Positions 43,808 through 52,300 of a stretch of 64,000 nt of DNA are shown piece after piece. The first letter of the stretch is position 1; every line of letters starts with the position of its first letter. Source of the stretch: Methylobacterium sp. GXS13 (lineage in GTDB: Bacteria; Pseudomonadota; Alphaproteobacteria; Rhizobiales; Beijerinckiaceae); the NCBI RefSeq assembly GCF_001455965.1, contig NZ_LKKO01000058.1, positions 1 through 64,000 of the forward strand, written 5' to 3'. The position numbers were made by a program, and so were the translations under genes. The notes beneath the pieces are model-generated. The model made no database searches. It worked only from the letters and a program-made list of their open reading frames with translations, and was not told the origin of the DNA.

Positions 43808-44106
43808 CGCCCGGAATCCGGCGCTTCCAGATGCGGCGGCGCGATCCGCACCGTCCGCGCGGGGGCTGGGATCGCATTCAGGTCGAACGACTCCACATCC
43901 AGCAGGCGCGGATCCAGCACATCGGCCTGCCGGTCGATCGGGCTCCGCTGTGGGCCGAGGGTGCCGATCAGAAGGTGCTCGTCCTCGACGTCGAGTTCGG
44001 AGCCCATGCGCAGCGGCTCGCGCCGGCCGCGGGCGGCCATGGCGATGACCGCGACCCCGGCCACGACACAGATCAGGACGGCCAGGATGATCAGCAGGCG
44101 CTCCAT
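43804..44106 (-). CDS. Hypothetical single-pass membrane protein
   Basis: 100 residues starting MERLLIILAVLICVVAGVAV, a membrane anchor, followed by a soluble tail with MGSELDVEDEHLLIGTLGPQ and ESFDLNAIPAPARTVRIAPP. Coupled to the next gene by an ATGA overlap, so the two are a two-gene unit. Start chosen at the anchor; a start 39 bases earlier exists. Family not recognised. Confidence 0.6.
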   Translation of the reverse strand: MERLLIILAVLICVVAGVAVIAMAARGRREPLRMGSELDVEDEHLLIGTLGPQRSPIDRQADVLDPRLLDVESFDLNAIPAPARTVRIAPPHLEAPDSGR

Positions 44107-44213
44107 GAGGCGGCAAACTCTAGCCGCCCGCGGCGGCGGCGTCACCCCGTCACGCGTGGAACATGCCTTGCCTATAACAGTAGAGGCCAGCAGACCGGAG
44201 CCGGGACGGATTC

Positions 44214-47090
44214 ATGCAACACGAGCCGAGCCGCGAGCCCGAGGAACTGGAGAGCCATCTCCTCGGCCTGATCGAGAGTGCCCGGGAGCAGGCCCGGGAG
44301 GACCCGTTCCGCAATCCGGTCCTGGCCGTGACCCTGGCGATCACCCGCCGGTTCGACCGCAACGAGATTTCCGCGGGCGATCTCGACATCCTGTTCGCGC
44401 GGCTGCGCGCCGCCGCGCTCGCGGCCCGGGCGGAGCGGCTGCGCAGCTATGTCGGGCTGGAGGCCGCACCGGCCGACCCGCAATCCGCCATCCCGGCCTG
44501 CCTCGTGGCCGCGGCCAAGGACGGACCCGACGGCGTCTCGGCCTTCGCGGCCTTCATCCACCGCACCGCCTTCGCGGTGGTCTTCACCGCGCACCCAACC
44601 TTCGGCATGCCCAAGGCCGTGGCAACGCTGCTCGCCCAGGCCGCGAGCCTGGCCGATGTCGCCGCCCGCGCCGAGCTGATCGCCCGGGCCGCCGCACATT
44701 CGACCCGGCCGGACGCGCCGATCACCCTGGCTGTCGAGTTCGAGCAGGCCTGCGCGGCGGCCAATAACGGCCGGCTCGCGCTGGACGCGTTCAACGGCGC
44801 CCTGCTCGACGCCGCCCGGGCCCGCTGGCCGGACAGCTGGACCGAGTTGACGCCCCGCCCCTTCGCCATCGCGAGCTGGGTCGGCTGCGACACGGACGGG
44901 CGCACCGATATCGGCTGGTGGGACACCCTGCGCTACCGGCTGATCTCCAAGCGCATGCAGTTCGACCGGGTGATGCGCGACCTGCCCGAGAGCCCCGCCT
45001 GCCGGGAGGTCCGCGCGCTGGCCGAGGGGGCGCTCGCCGCGGTCAACCGCCAGCTCGCGGTGGCGCCCCGGCTCGGCGACAAGCCGTCGCTCGAATCGGT
45101 CCACCGCTTCGCCCTGGCGCTGATCATCGAGCGGGAGCGCGCCCAGACCGATGCGGGCGCCCTGGTGGCCGGGCTCACCGCCGCCCTGGAAGCCGCCGAC
45201 GAATCCGACAGGCGGGCGATCGCGATCCTGTGCTCCGGTGTCGCCACCCACGGCCTGTCGAACGCCCTGCCGCATTTCCGGCTGAACGCCAGCCAGATCC
45301 ACAACGCCGTGCGCCGGGTCATCGACCTGGAGGGCGAGCCGACGGATTCGGCCCAGCGCCGCTCGCACCTCGCCACCATCCACAGCCTGCTCAACGACGT
45401 CCGCCCGGTGGCGGTGGATTTCGGCGCGCTGGCCGCCGAGCGGGCCTCGGCCGCCCGGCTGATGATGACCATCGCCCAGATCCTCAAGCACGTGGACGGC
45501 ACCCACCCGGTGCGCTTCCTGATCGCCGAGACCGAGACCGGCTACACCCTGCTGGCCGCCCTGTGGCTCGCGCGCCATTACGGCATCGCGGACAAGCTCG
45601 AGATCACGCCCCTGTTCGAAACCGCGAGCGCCCTGGAACAGGGCATCCGGGTGCTCGACGACGCCCTGCGTAACCCGCACTGGCGCCAGTACCTGAAGCG
45701 CATCGGCCGGCTGACCGTGCAATTCGGCTACTCGGATTCCGGCCGCTATGTCGGCCAGCTCGCCGCCACCTTCTGGATCGAGCGGCTGCGCCTGCGCATC
45801 ACCGAGATGCTGGTCCAGAACGGCTTGGCCGATGTCGAGCTCGCGATCTTCGACACCCACGGCGAATCGATCGGCCGGGGCGCCCACCCGACCTCTCTGC
45901 GCGACCGCCTCGCCTACCTGGCCCCCGAGGATGCCCGCGACCGCGCCCGCAAGGCCGGCCTGAAGGTGCGGCTCGAATCGAGCTTCCAGGGCACCGACGG
46001 CTACCTGCTCTACGGCACCGAGGCGCTGGCCCAGGCCAGCGTCGCCCGCATCGCCGAGCACGTCTACGCCCTCGACATCGCCGAGGAGGACAGCTTTTCG
46101 GATTATGCCCTGAACGACGATGCGGCGCGCACCGATTCCAAGGACGACCCGATCTATTCGGAGCCGGATTTCGCCCTGGAATTCTTCACCGCCGCCCGGC
46201 AGGACATGGAGGCGCTGGTTGACGATGCCGGCTACGCCGCCCTGCTCGGCACCTTCGGCCCGAGCCTGATCGACCGCACCGGCTCCCGCCCGGTGGCCCG
46301 CCAGACCGACACGGGCGGGCCGGCGCGGATCACCCATCCGACCCAGATGCGGGCGATCCCGAACAACGCGATCCTGCATCAGCTCGGCTTCCTGGCGAAT
46401 TCCCTCCACGGGATCGGCCGGGCCGCCCAGCGCGGCCCCGACCTGTTCCGCGACATGCGCCGGGATTCGGTCCGCTTCTCGCGGGCGTTCCGGCTGGTCC
46501 AGCATGCGGCAGCGGTGGGCGATCTCGACGTGCTGCGCGCCTATATCGACACCCTCGACCCGGCCGTCTGGCTGGAGCGGGCCCGGCGCACCCGGAAAGA
46601 TTTCCGCCGGGAGGAGCTGGTCGTGATCGCCGGCGCCCTGGAGCGGCTCGACCTCGCGGCGTCGCTGCGCGGCCTGTTCGGCCGGCTGACCCGAGACTGG
46701 CTGGCGCTCACCACCGCCGCCCCGGACCTGCCCGGCATGTCGGCCCCCCTGACCCTGCTGCATGCGCTGCGCCTGGCGCTGATCCACCGGATCTGGTTCC
46801 TGGCCGTGCACATCCCGGGATTCCGGCCGCAAGCCGGCATTTCCCGCGAGCAGCTGCTGGAGCGGTTCCTGCGTCTCGACATCGACGGGTGCCTGACGCT
46901 CCTCGACGAGATTTTTCCCGTCACCCCGGATCCGACGCTCGGCCTGAATTTCGGCGAACCGGCCGGCCCCCGGGATGTCGGCACCTACGAGGCCGAGCAT
47001 GCCAACCTGTTCCAGCCGATCCGCCGCCTGTTCGACCAAGTGCGGGAGATCTCGGGGATGATCCAGCACGAGGTCGGAGCGTTCGGGTAG
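44214..47090 (+). CDS. ppc: Divergent phosphoenolpyruvate carboxylase homologue
   Basis: 958 residues, family length. PEPC makes oxaloacetate from PEP and bicarbonate and is central to the serine cycle of methylotrophs. The catalytic-histidine motif is present as VVFTAHPTF (H127), but other motifs differ from textbook PEPC: GYSDSSKDAG reads GYSDSGRYVG (R511 in place of Lys), and FHGRGGSIGRGG reads FDTHGESIGRGA (first Arg replaced by H549; second Arg R555 kept). The C-terminus does not end in the usual NTG. It may be a branch with altered activity or a regulatory paralogue. A decayed duplicate of its 3' end lies at 49294-49444. Confidence 0.85.
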   Translation: MQHEPSREPEELESHLLGLIESAREQAREDPFRNPVLAVTLAITRRFDRNEISAGDLDILFARLRAAALAARAERLRSYVGLEAAPADPQSAIPACLVAAAKDGPDGVSAFAAFIHRTAFAVVFTAHPTFGMPKAVATLLAQAASLADVAARAELIARAAAHSTRPDAPITLAVEFEQACAAANNGRLALDAFNGALLDAARARWPDSWTELTPRPFAIASWVGCDTDGRTDIGWWDTLRYRLISKRMQFDRVMRDLPESPACREVRALAEGALAAVNRQLAVAPRLGDKPSLESVHRFALALIIERERAQTDAGALVAGLTAALEAADESDRRAIAILCSGVATHGLSNALPHFRLNASQIHNAVRRVIDLEGEPTDSAQRRSHLATIHSLLNDVRPVAVDFGALAAERASAARLMMTIAQILKHVDGTHPVRFLIAETETGYTLLAALWLARHYGIADKLEITPLFETASALEQGIRVLDDALRNPHWRQYLKRIGRLTVQFGYSDSGRYVGQLAATFWIERLRLRITEMLVQNGLADVELAIFDTHGESIGRGAHPTSLRDRLAYLAPEDARDRARKAGLKVRLESSFQGTDGYLLYGTEALAQASVARIAEHVYALDIAEEDSFSDYALNDDAARTDSKDDPIYSEPDFALEFFTAARQDMEALVDDAGYAALLGTFGPSLIDRTGSRPVARQTDTGGPARITHPTQMRAIPNNAILHQLGFLANSLHGIGRAAQRGPDLFRDMRRDSVRFSRAFRLVQHAAAVGDLDVLRAYIDTLDPAVWLERARRTRKDFRREELVVIAGALERLDLAASLRGLFGRLTRDWLALTTAAPDLPGMSAPLTLLHALRLALIHRIWFLAVHIPGFRPQAGISREQLLERFLRLDIDGCLTLLDEIFPVTPDPTLGLNFGEPAGPRDVGTYEAEHANLFQPIRRLFDQVREISGMIQHEVGAFG

Positions 47091-47475
47091 AATCCTGCGC
47101 ACAGACGTGCGCACGGGTTCACCGGACACGATGCCGAAGGCCACAGCGCGCGATCGCACCGGGCCCCCGATGCAATCGCGCGCTCAATACTTCGAACGCG
47201 TCCGAAAACGGCGGCATAGATCGACGTCCTCGCAATCATGAACAAGACTTAACACTCAGCAGGTTCGAATATAAATCATCGGTATAAGAAACAGACGATC
47301 GGATTTTGAATTATTGCGACACTAACGGTGTTTAGAAAATAATTTGATTTGACTCAAAAGCATAAATTCATACGTTTGCCGATAGAGTGTCGCCCAGATC
47401 GGCATTTTTTTTTAGCAAAGAAATTCGAACGGGCCGACGAAAGATCTCTTTCTATCGCAGGTTCAAGTACACATC
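47091..47475. other. AT-rich intergenic region before chemoreceptor 2
   Basis: 385 bases, unusually AT-rich for this genome. No gene is seen. It contains an intrinsic terminator-like hairpin (47377-47413) and, upstream, runs such as TTTAGAAAATAATTTG that resemble the AT-rich leader of the first chemoreceptor gene (CTTAGAAAATG at about 25838). Confidence 0.7.
47377..47413 (+). terminator. Terminator-like hairpin 60 bases before chemoreceptor 2
   Basis: TGCCGAT (47377-47383) pairs with ATCGGCA (47398-47404), loop of 14, followed by nine T residues. It is a plausible intrinsic terminator on the plus strand. It may end ppc transcription or act as an attenuator for the chemoreceptor gene. Confidence 0.75.
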
Positions 47476-49164
47476 ATGCCCAGTCTCAGCATCGGTCGCA
47501 AACTTACGCTGTCTACAACGTTGACTGGCCTGATCGCCGCCGGTGTGATCTATAACCAGTGGAGTAGCAACACACAGATCCGGATGGCGACCGAAGCGCT
47601 GGCGCGCGAACAGGCGATCCTCCTCGGCATCTCTCAGGCTCAGCTCGCCCTGAATCGGATCCAGGTCGACTACAAGGCCATCGATCTGGCGCGGACCGGA
47701 CCGGAGGCGGAGAAGGTCGCGACCGCGGCATTGGACGAGGCGGCGGCGGCCTCCAGGGGCTTGGAACGCCCGATCGCGATCGCATTGAAGCCGGACGTCC
47801 TTCAGGAGAGCGCGCGCCATCTGCGCGACCTGGCCGCGGCCTTGCGCGACTATGTCCAGATCGGCCGCGCGGACCTGTATGGCCGGGAGGTCGACAGTGC
47901 CCGAGCAGGGGCGGCCCGCAAGCAGATCGCCGACCTGAGCGAGCGTGGCGAGAAGACGATCAATGCCTCGGTGGCGAACGCCAATCGCTTCACCGAGGCT
48001 GCATTGCAGACGGCCTTCGGACAGGTCAGTGCGGCGACAAGCATCGGCCTGGTCGCGGGCGCGGCGCTGCTCCTGAGCCTGCTTGCGGCGGCGATCCTGC
48101 TGATGCTCAACATCCAACGGCCGCTCGTCCGGCTGGTGGCGGCTCTCCAACGCATGGCGAGCGGCGAGATCGACGCCGAGATCCGCGAAGCGCAGCGCAC
48201 GGACGAGATCGGCGCCCTCGGCCGGGCCGTCGAGAACATCAAATCCATGGTCGCCCGCAAGGCGGGCGAAGAGGCGGCGCTGCGCCAGGCCGCCGATGCC
48301 GCCGCCGCCGCGGCACGCCAGCGCACCATGATGGAGCTCGCCGACAACTTCGAAGCCGCCGTGGGTGGCATCGTCGGCCTCGTCTCAGACGCGGCGATCG
48401 AGCTGCAGGCCACGGCGCAGACGATGACCAAGACCGCGACCGAGACCGCAGCGCAATCCACGAACGTCGCAGCGGCCGCCGAAGAGGCCGCCACCAACGT
48501 CCAGACCGTCGCGGCGGCGGCCGAGGAACTCGGCTCGTCCGTCAGCGAGATCGGCCGTCAGGTCACGGGCTCGACAAACCTCGCCAAGGCGGCGGTCCTG
48601 GACGCCGACCAGACCACGCAGCTCGTACAGGTTCTCAGCCAGACCTCGGCCAAGATCGGCGACATGGTCGGCCTGATCGCCAACATCGCGAGCCAGACGA
48701 ACCTGCTGGCGCTCAACGCCACGATCGAGGCCGCACGTGCCGGCGAGGCCGGCCGTGGCTTCGCCGTGGTCGCCACCGAGGTCAAGGAACTGGCCAGCCA
48801 GACGGCGCGGGCCACCGATGAGATCGCCCGCCAGATCGGCGCGGTGCAGGGCGTCACCGAACAGGCGGTCGATGCGATCGCCACGATCACCGCCCGCATC
48901 CGCGAGATCGACACCGTCGCCACATCCATCGCGGCGGCGGTGGAACAACAGGGTGCAGCGACCCAGGAGATCGTCCGGAACGTCGCCCAGGCCTCGACGG
49001 GCACGAGCGCGGTGACCGGCAACATCGTCGGCGTCGCCCAGGCCTCCGAGCAAACCGGCGCCGCGGCAGCCCATGTCCTCAGCTCGGCCTCCGCGCTGTC
49101 ACGCCAGTCCGAGCATCTCTCGACCGAGGTGAGCAGCTTCCTGAAGACGGTGCGGGCCGCGTAA
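47476..49164 (+). CDS. Methyl-accepting chemotaxis protein, short periplasmic sensor
   Basis: 562 residues. TM1 about 10-27; a 160-residue helical periplasmic part (four-helix-bundle type); TM2 about 190-213; HAMP with RTDEIGALGRAVENIKSMVA; signalling tip NIASQTNLLALNATIEAARA, then GEAGRGFAVVATEVKELASQ. The tip region is close to the first chemoreceptor in the window, while the sensor is of a different type. It is a single-gene unit with its own terminator-like hairpins on both sides. Confidence 0.92.
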   Translation: MPSLSIGRKLTLSTTLTGLIAAGVIYNQWSSNTQIRMATEALAREQAILLGISQAQLALNRIQVDYKAIDLARTGPEAEKVATAALDEAAAASRGLERPIAIALKPDVLQESARHLRDLAAALRDYVQIGRADLYGREVDSARAGAARKQIADLSERGEKTINASVANANRFTEAALQTAFGQVSAATSIGLVAGAALLLSLLAAAILLMLNIQRPLVRLVAALQRMASGEIDAEIREAQRTDEIGALGRAVENIKSMVARKAGEEAALRQAADAAAAAARQRTMMELADNFEAAVGGIVGLVSDAAIELQATAQTMTKTATETAAQSTNVAAAAEEAATNVQTVAAAAEELGSSVSEIGRQVTGSTNLAKAAVLDADQTTQLVQVLSQTSAKIGDMVGLIANIASQTNLLALNATIEAARAGEAGRGFAVVATEVKELASQTARATDEIARQIGAVQGVTEQAVDAIATITARIREIDTVATSIAAAVEQQGAATQEIVRNVAQASTGTSAVTGNIVGVAQASEQTGAAAAHVLSSASALSRQSEHLSTEVSSFLKTVRAA

Positions 49165-49203
49165 GGCCGGGCCTCCCAAGGATACGGATTCGGACAGGAA
49201 ACC

Positions 49204-49229
49204 GCCGTGACCGTTTATACGGTCACGGC
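49204..49229 (+). terminator. Hairpin after chemoreceptor 2
   Basis: GCCGTGACCGT and ACGGTCACGGC form a perfect 11-bp stem with loop TTAT, 40 bases after the stop codon. No T-run follows. Confidence 0.6.
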
Positions 49230-49293
49230 CCATCGCACGCTCCGCTGCGTCGACATGGCGAGCGGCCTGACGCCGCTCGCCGAATCGTCTCCC

Positions 49294-49444
49294 TCACCCC
49301 GGACCCAACGCTCGGCCAGACCGCAGACCGGCCGGCCCCGGGACGCCGACACCCACGAGACCGAGCTCGCCGGCCTGTTCTGGCCGATCCGCTGTCCCTT
49401 CGACCCGGTGCGGGAGATCTCGCGGCCGCTGCAGCATGTGGTCC
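49294..49444 (+). pseudogene. Decayed duplicate of the ppc 3' end
   Basis: About 150 bases match the end of ppc (46921-47080). Starting TCACCCCGGACCCAACGCTC, it encodes T-P-D-P-T-L-G and, after a frame change, RDADTHETELAGLFWPIRCP, then FDPVREISRPLQHVV, against RDVGTYEAEHANLFQPIRRL, then FDQVREISGMIQHEV in ppc (21 of 35 identical by my alignment). It is a non-functional fragment on the same strand. It fills most of the 322-base gap between chemoreceptor 2 and blh. Confidence 0.85.
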
Positions 49445-49486
49445 GATGGGGCGAGGCGACTGACGCCGCCAGGGGCCCACCAGCCG

Positions 49487-50431
49487 TTACGGGCCCCGAG
49501 CGCGATACCGGGTCGCGATCCGATCGAGCAGAATGTGCGGCACGGTGAGGGCCGACAGCATCTGGAGTGTCAGGGTCAGCAGGTTCGCCGGCGCATCGGG
49601 GGCGCCGGGCGCGTAGAGCGGCCAGAGCGCCGCGCCGAGGAGAAGCGTCAGCCCGAAGACCGGCAGCGCCGCATGGACCGCGCGCCGGATCGTATCGACA
49701 CCGGGGGCCTTTGTCGGATCCGCCAACAAGGCGCGCACATGCCGGGGGCCGTGGAGGCCGACGAAGTACAGGGTGAACGCGGTCAGCGGCGGCAGAGACC
49801 AGAAGGCGAGCGCGAGAAGCGCCATCTCGATGAGCACGGACGTCCGCCGCGGCCCCGTCAGCAACCAGAGTGTTGTAACGGCGACCCAGACCCAGGCCGC
49901 AGCCGCCCACCACACGGGAAGCTGCGGCATCGGCACCCGCGTGACCACCGCAAAAAGCCCGGCCGTCTCCTCAGGCCGCAACAGCGCCGGCAGGGCGATC
50001 GGGAGCCCGCCGCGGACGAGGGCCTCAAAGCGCCGGCCCGGGCCGGCATCCTCCTCGCCGAAATGCAGCACTGACAGCGCCAGGAAGCCCGCCAGGGTAG
50101 CGAGGGGCGCCACCTGCCAAGCCAGGAGGACCAGGGCCGAAAGCCCGAGATACGGCACGGCAAAGACCGCGAACCACATGCGTCCGTAGCGGGGGCGCAG
50201 CAGAGGGGCGGCCACGGCCCCGTCCAGAGCGCCGTGGGGAACCCCGAGGACGATCACGACCGTCAGAGCGACGAGCCACGCGGTCTCGCGCGGCAGGATT
50301 GCGGAGGCCACGAGACCGACGGCGACGAGCGCACCGGCCAGCCGCAGCCGCGCCGTCCCCGATACAGGAACGGGATGGCGGCTCGTCCGGACAGACTCCC
50401 CGCGGGAGAGGATGGACGAAGGAGCCGCCAT
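49487..50431 (-). CDS. blh: Brp/Blh-family beta-carotene 15,15'-dioxygenase
   Basis: 314 residues, an integral membrane protein. Cleaves beta-carotene to two retinal molecules. GVPHGALDGAVAAPLLRPRY has the first iron-binding histidine; SVLHFGEEDAG, LYFVGLHGPRHVRALLAD and LTVPHILLDRIATRYRARGP hold the others. It starts six bases after the rhodopsin stop, so it supplies the chromophore in the same operon. The start at 50431 follows from the position next to rhodopsin and from the hydrophobic layout. Confidence 0.93.
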   Translation of the reverse strand: MAAPSSILSRGESVRTSRHPVPVSGTARLRLAGALVAVGLVASAILPRETAWLVALTVVIVLGVPHGALDGAVAAPLLRPRYGRMWFAVFAVPYLGLSALVLLAWQVAPLATLAGFLALSVLHFGEEDAGPGRRFEALVRGGLPIALPALLRPEETAGLFAVVTRVPMPQLPVWWAAAAWVWVAVTTLWLLTGPRRTSVLIEMALLALAFWSLPPLTAFTLYFVGLHGPRHVRALLADPTKAPGVDTIRRAVHAALPVFGLTLLLGAALWPLYAPGAPDAPANLLTLTLQMLSALTVPHILLDRIATRYRARGP

Positions 50432-50436
50432 CCGCG

Positions 50437-51186
50437 TCAGGCCGCCCGGCGCAGCGGAGCGGCTTTCGGGCTTTCCATCAGGTCGCGGTCGACGGCCCGG
50501 GTCGTCTCCAGCGTGGCCATGATGCCGTAGACGACCTTGGCGGTGAGATCCAAGATCGCGATCACCGCCAGGGCGAGCGTCGGCGACAGGAAGCCGAGGC
50601 CGTCCTGGCCGATGAGCAGCACCACCGGGTAGGCACACCAGACGCCGGTCAGGAACACGGCATTGCGCAGGAAGGCTTTCCGCACATCGGCGCGCTCGCC
50701 GGCATTCTCCTCACGCAGCTGCACGAAGATTCCGTAGAACACGGCGACGAACGCGCCGCAGGAAATGGCGAACCAGGTCCACTTCACCGCAGCGACGTTG
50801 GACAGGCCGAAGGCCAGAGCCGTCACGATCATGATCAGGTCGGACCCGATCAGCCCCCAGACCACGGCCGGCCGGCGCATCCCGGAATGCATCGCGGTCC
50901 GCGAGAGGCCGAGCAGCAGCAGGGGCGTGGTGAAGGTCCAGTCGATGTAGCGCGCGAAGTAGAACTGCCGCGCGGCCTCCGCGGCATCAGGGCCGGCGGG
51001 AAGAACCAGACTCCCCTGCCCGGTCGCCATGGCGAAGTAGGAGCAGGCCGCGATGATCGGCACGATGCCGTGGATGATCCCGTCCGCTTCTTCGGCCGGG
51101 GTCCGTCGCTTTGCCATGAACAGGATCACGGCGGCGCCGGCGGCCATGCCGGCAAAGCCCAGCCACAGCCAGAATTGAGGCGTCAT
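50437..51186 (-). CDS. Light-driven proton pump rhodopsin (DTG type)
   Basis: 249 residues and seven helices. Retinal lysine K217 is in ILDLTAKVVYG with counter-ion D213; helix C is ARYIDWTFTTPLLLLGL. The key triad at the bacteriorhodopsin positions 85, 89 and 96 is D82, T86 and G93. The usual cytoplasmic proton donor (Asp or Glu) is replaced by Gly, the DTG pattern described for a group of eubacterial pumps. Helix B carries D35 and H39, which may supply the alternative donor. Coupled to blh. In a phyllosphere bacterium it would add light energy to the proton gradient. Confidence 0.95.
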   Translation of the reverse strand: MTPQFWLWLGFAGMAAGAAVILFMAKRRTPAEEADGIIHGIVPIIAACSYFAMATGQGSLVLPAGPDAAEAARQFYFARYIDWTFTTPLLLLGLSRTAMHSGMRRPAVVWGLIGSDLIMIVTALAFGLSNVAAVKWTWFAISCGAFVAVFYGIFVQLREENAGERADVRKAFLRNAVFLTGVWCAYPVVLLIGQDGLGFLSPTLALAVIAILDLTAKVVYGIMATLETTRAVDRDLMESPKAAPLRRAA

Positions 51187-51339
51187 TGATATCTCGTCGG
51201 AACAGGGATGAAAGGCACGCCAAGAAACGTGGCGGCCGCCTGCCCAATCTGCGCCCGTCGTGATTGTTGCGTCGGACGATGGTCACGGTCGAGTGAGAGG
51301 ACGCTCCGCGTTGCACTGCGCGCGGACGTCCGAGCCGGT

Positions 51340-52260
51340 TTACCCTGCCGCCAGAAGGCGTTCGCCCCGACGGACGATAAAGGGTCGCACCGCGCCGCGA
51401 GGCCGCCCCGGCCGCGGAACCGTCCGGCCGCGACGGATCGGGTGATCGCAGTCAGAATGCCGCGGCGGGCCTATCCGGCGCCTCCCGCCGCCTCCACCCG
51501 CGGCACCGTCCCCGAGAGCCCGACCACCCGCACCCGTCCCCCGACGGGCAGGTTTTGCCGTCGCGATGTCGCCCTCGGCGATCGCCCGGCTGACCATCCC
51601 GGTCGCCGCCGCCTCGGCCTCGGCGGAGCGCTCGCGCGCCTCGGCCCGCAGGATCTCGGCGGCGCGCTGGCCCTCCGCCTCCAGGATCGAGGCGCGCTTC
51701 TCACGCTCGGCCTTCATCTGGCGGGCCATGGCGCCGGCGAGGTCGGCGGGCGGGACGATGTCCTTGATCTCGTTGCGGTTGATCTTGACGCCCCAGGGCG
51801 AGGCCGCCGCGTCCAGAATCCGCAGCAGGCGCTCGTTGATCTCGTCCCGGTGGGCGAGGAGTTGGTCGAGATCCATCGAGCCGACCACGGTGCGGATGTT
51901 GGTCACGGTCAGGGTGGTCATGGCCAGGTCGAGGTTCGCGACCTCGTAGGAGGCCCGGGCCGCATCGAGCACCTGGTAGAAGACCACCGCGTCGATGGTC
52001 ACGACGGCATTGTCGCGGGTGAAGGCCTGCTGGCTCGGGACGTCGATGACCTGCTCCATCACGTTCACCCGGCGGCCGATGCGCTCGACGAACGGGATGA
52101 TCAGGCCGAGGCCGGACTCCAGCGCGCGGTTGTAGCGGCCGAACCGCTCCACCGTGAACACGTGACCCTGCGGGATCATCTTCACGCCGGCCGCCAGCGT
52201 GATCACCGCCAGCGCCGCCGCGGCGATCGCCGACGTGCTCAGCCCGATCGTGAGATCCAT
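51340..52260 (-). pseudogene. Slipin/stomatin (SPFH) gene fused to an NfeD remnant by deletion
   Basis: The first 230 residues are a normal slipin: membrane anchor, IPQGHVFTVERFGRYNRALE, VMEQVIDVPSQQAFTRDNAV, INRNEIKDIVPPADLAGAMA. The coiled-coil ends at AATGMVSRAIAEGDIATAK, after which the reading frame loses all slipin similarity and runs as Gly/Arg-rich sequence to 51340. In another frame, directly from this point, the sequence reads LPVGGRVRVVGLSGTVPRVE and ends at 51471, the C-terminus of an NfeD partner protein. A deletion of the slipin 3' part and nearly all of nfeD explains this. The truncated protein may still be made. Confidence 0.7.
51471..51558 (-). pseudogene. Remnant of the NfeD C-terminal OB-fold domain
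   Basis: About 28 codons in a frame different from slipin read QNLPVGGRVRVVGLSGTVPR, then VEAAGGAG and stop. The GRVRVVGLxGxxLxVEP-like pattern is the end of the soluble NfeD domain, which normally stands next to slipin. No N-terminal or membrane part of nfeD remains. Confidence 0.65.
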
Positions 52261-52300
52261 CGCCGCCAAGCCCCCCCTTGCCCGCCGCGCGACGGGCGGC

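Noticed and set aside
44172..47159. 995-codon open frame opposite ppc
   Set aside because: Antisense of a high-GC gene; composition is Arg/Gly/His-rich with no domain, while the plus frame has clear PEPC motifs.
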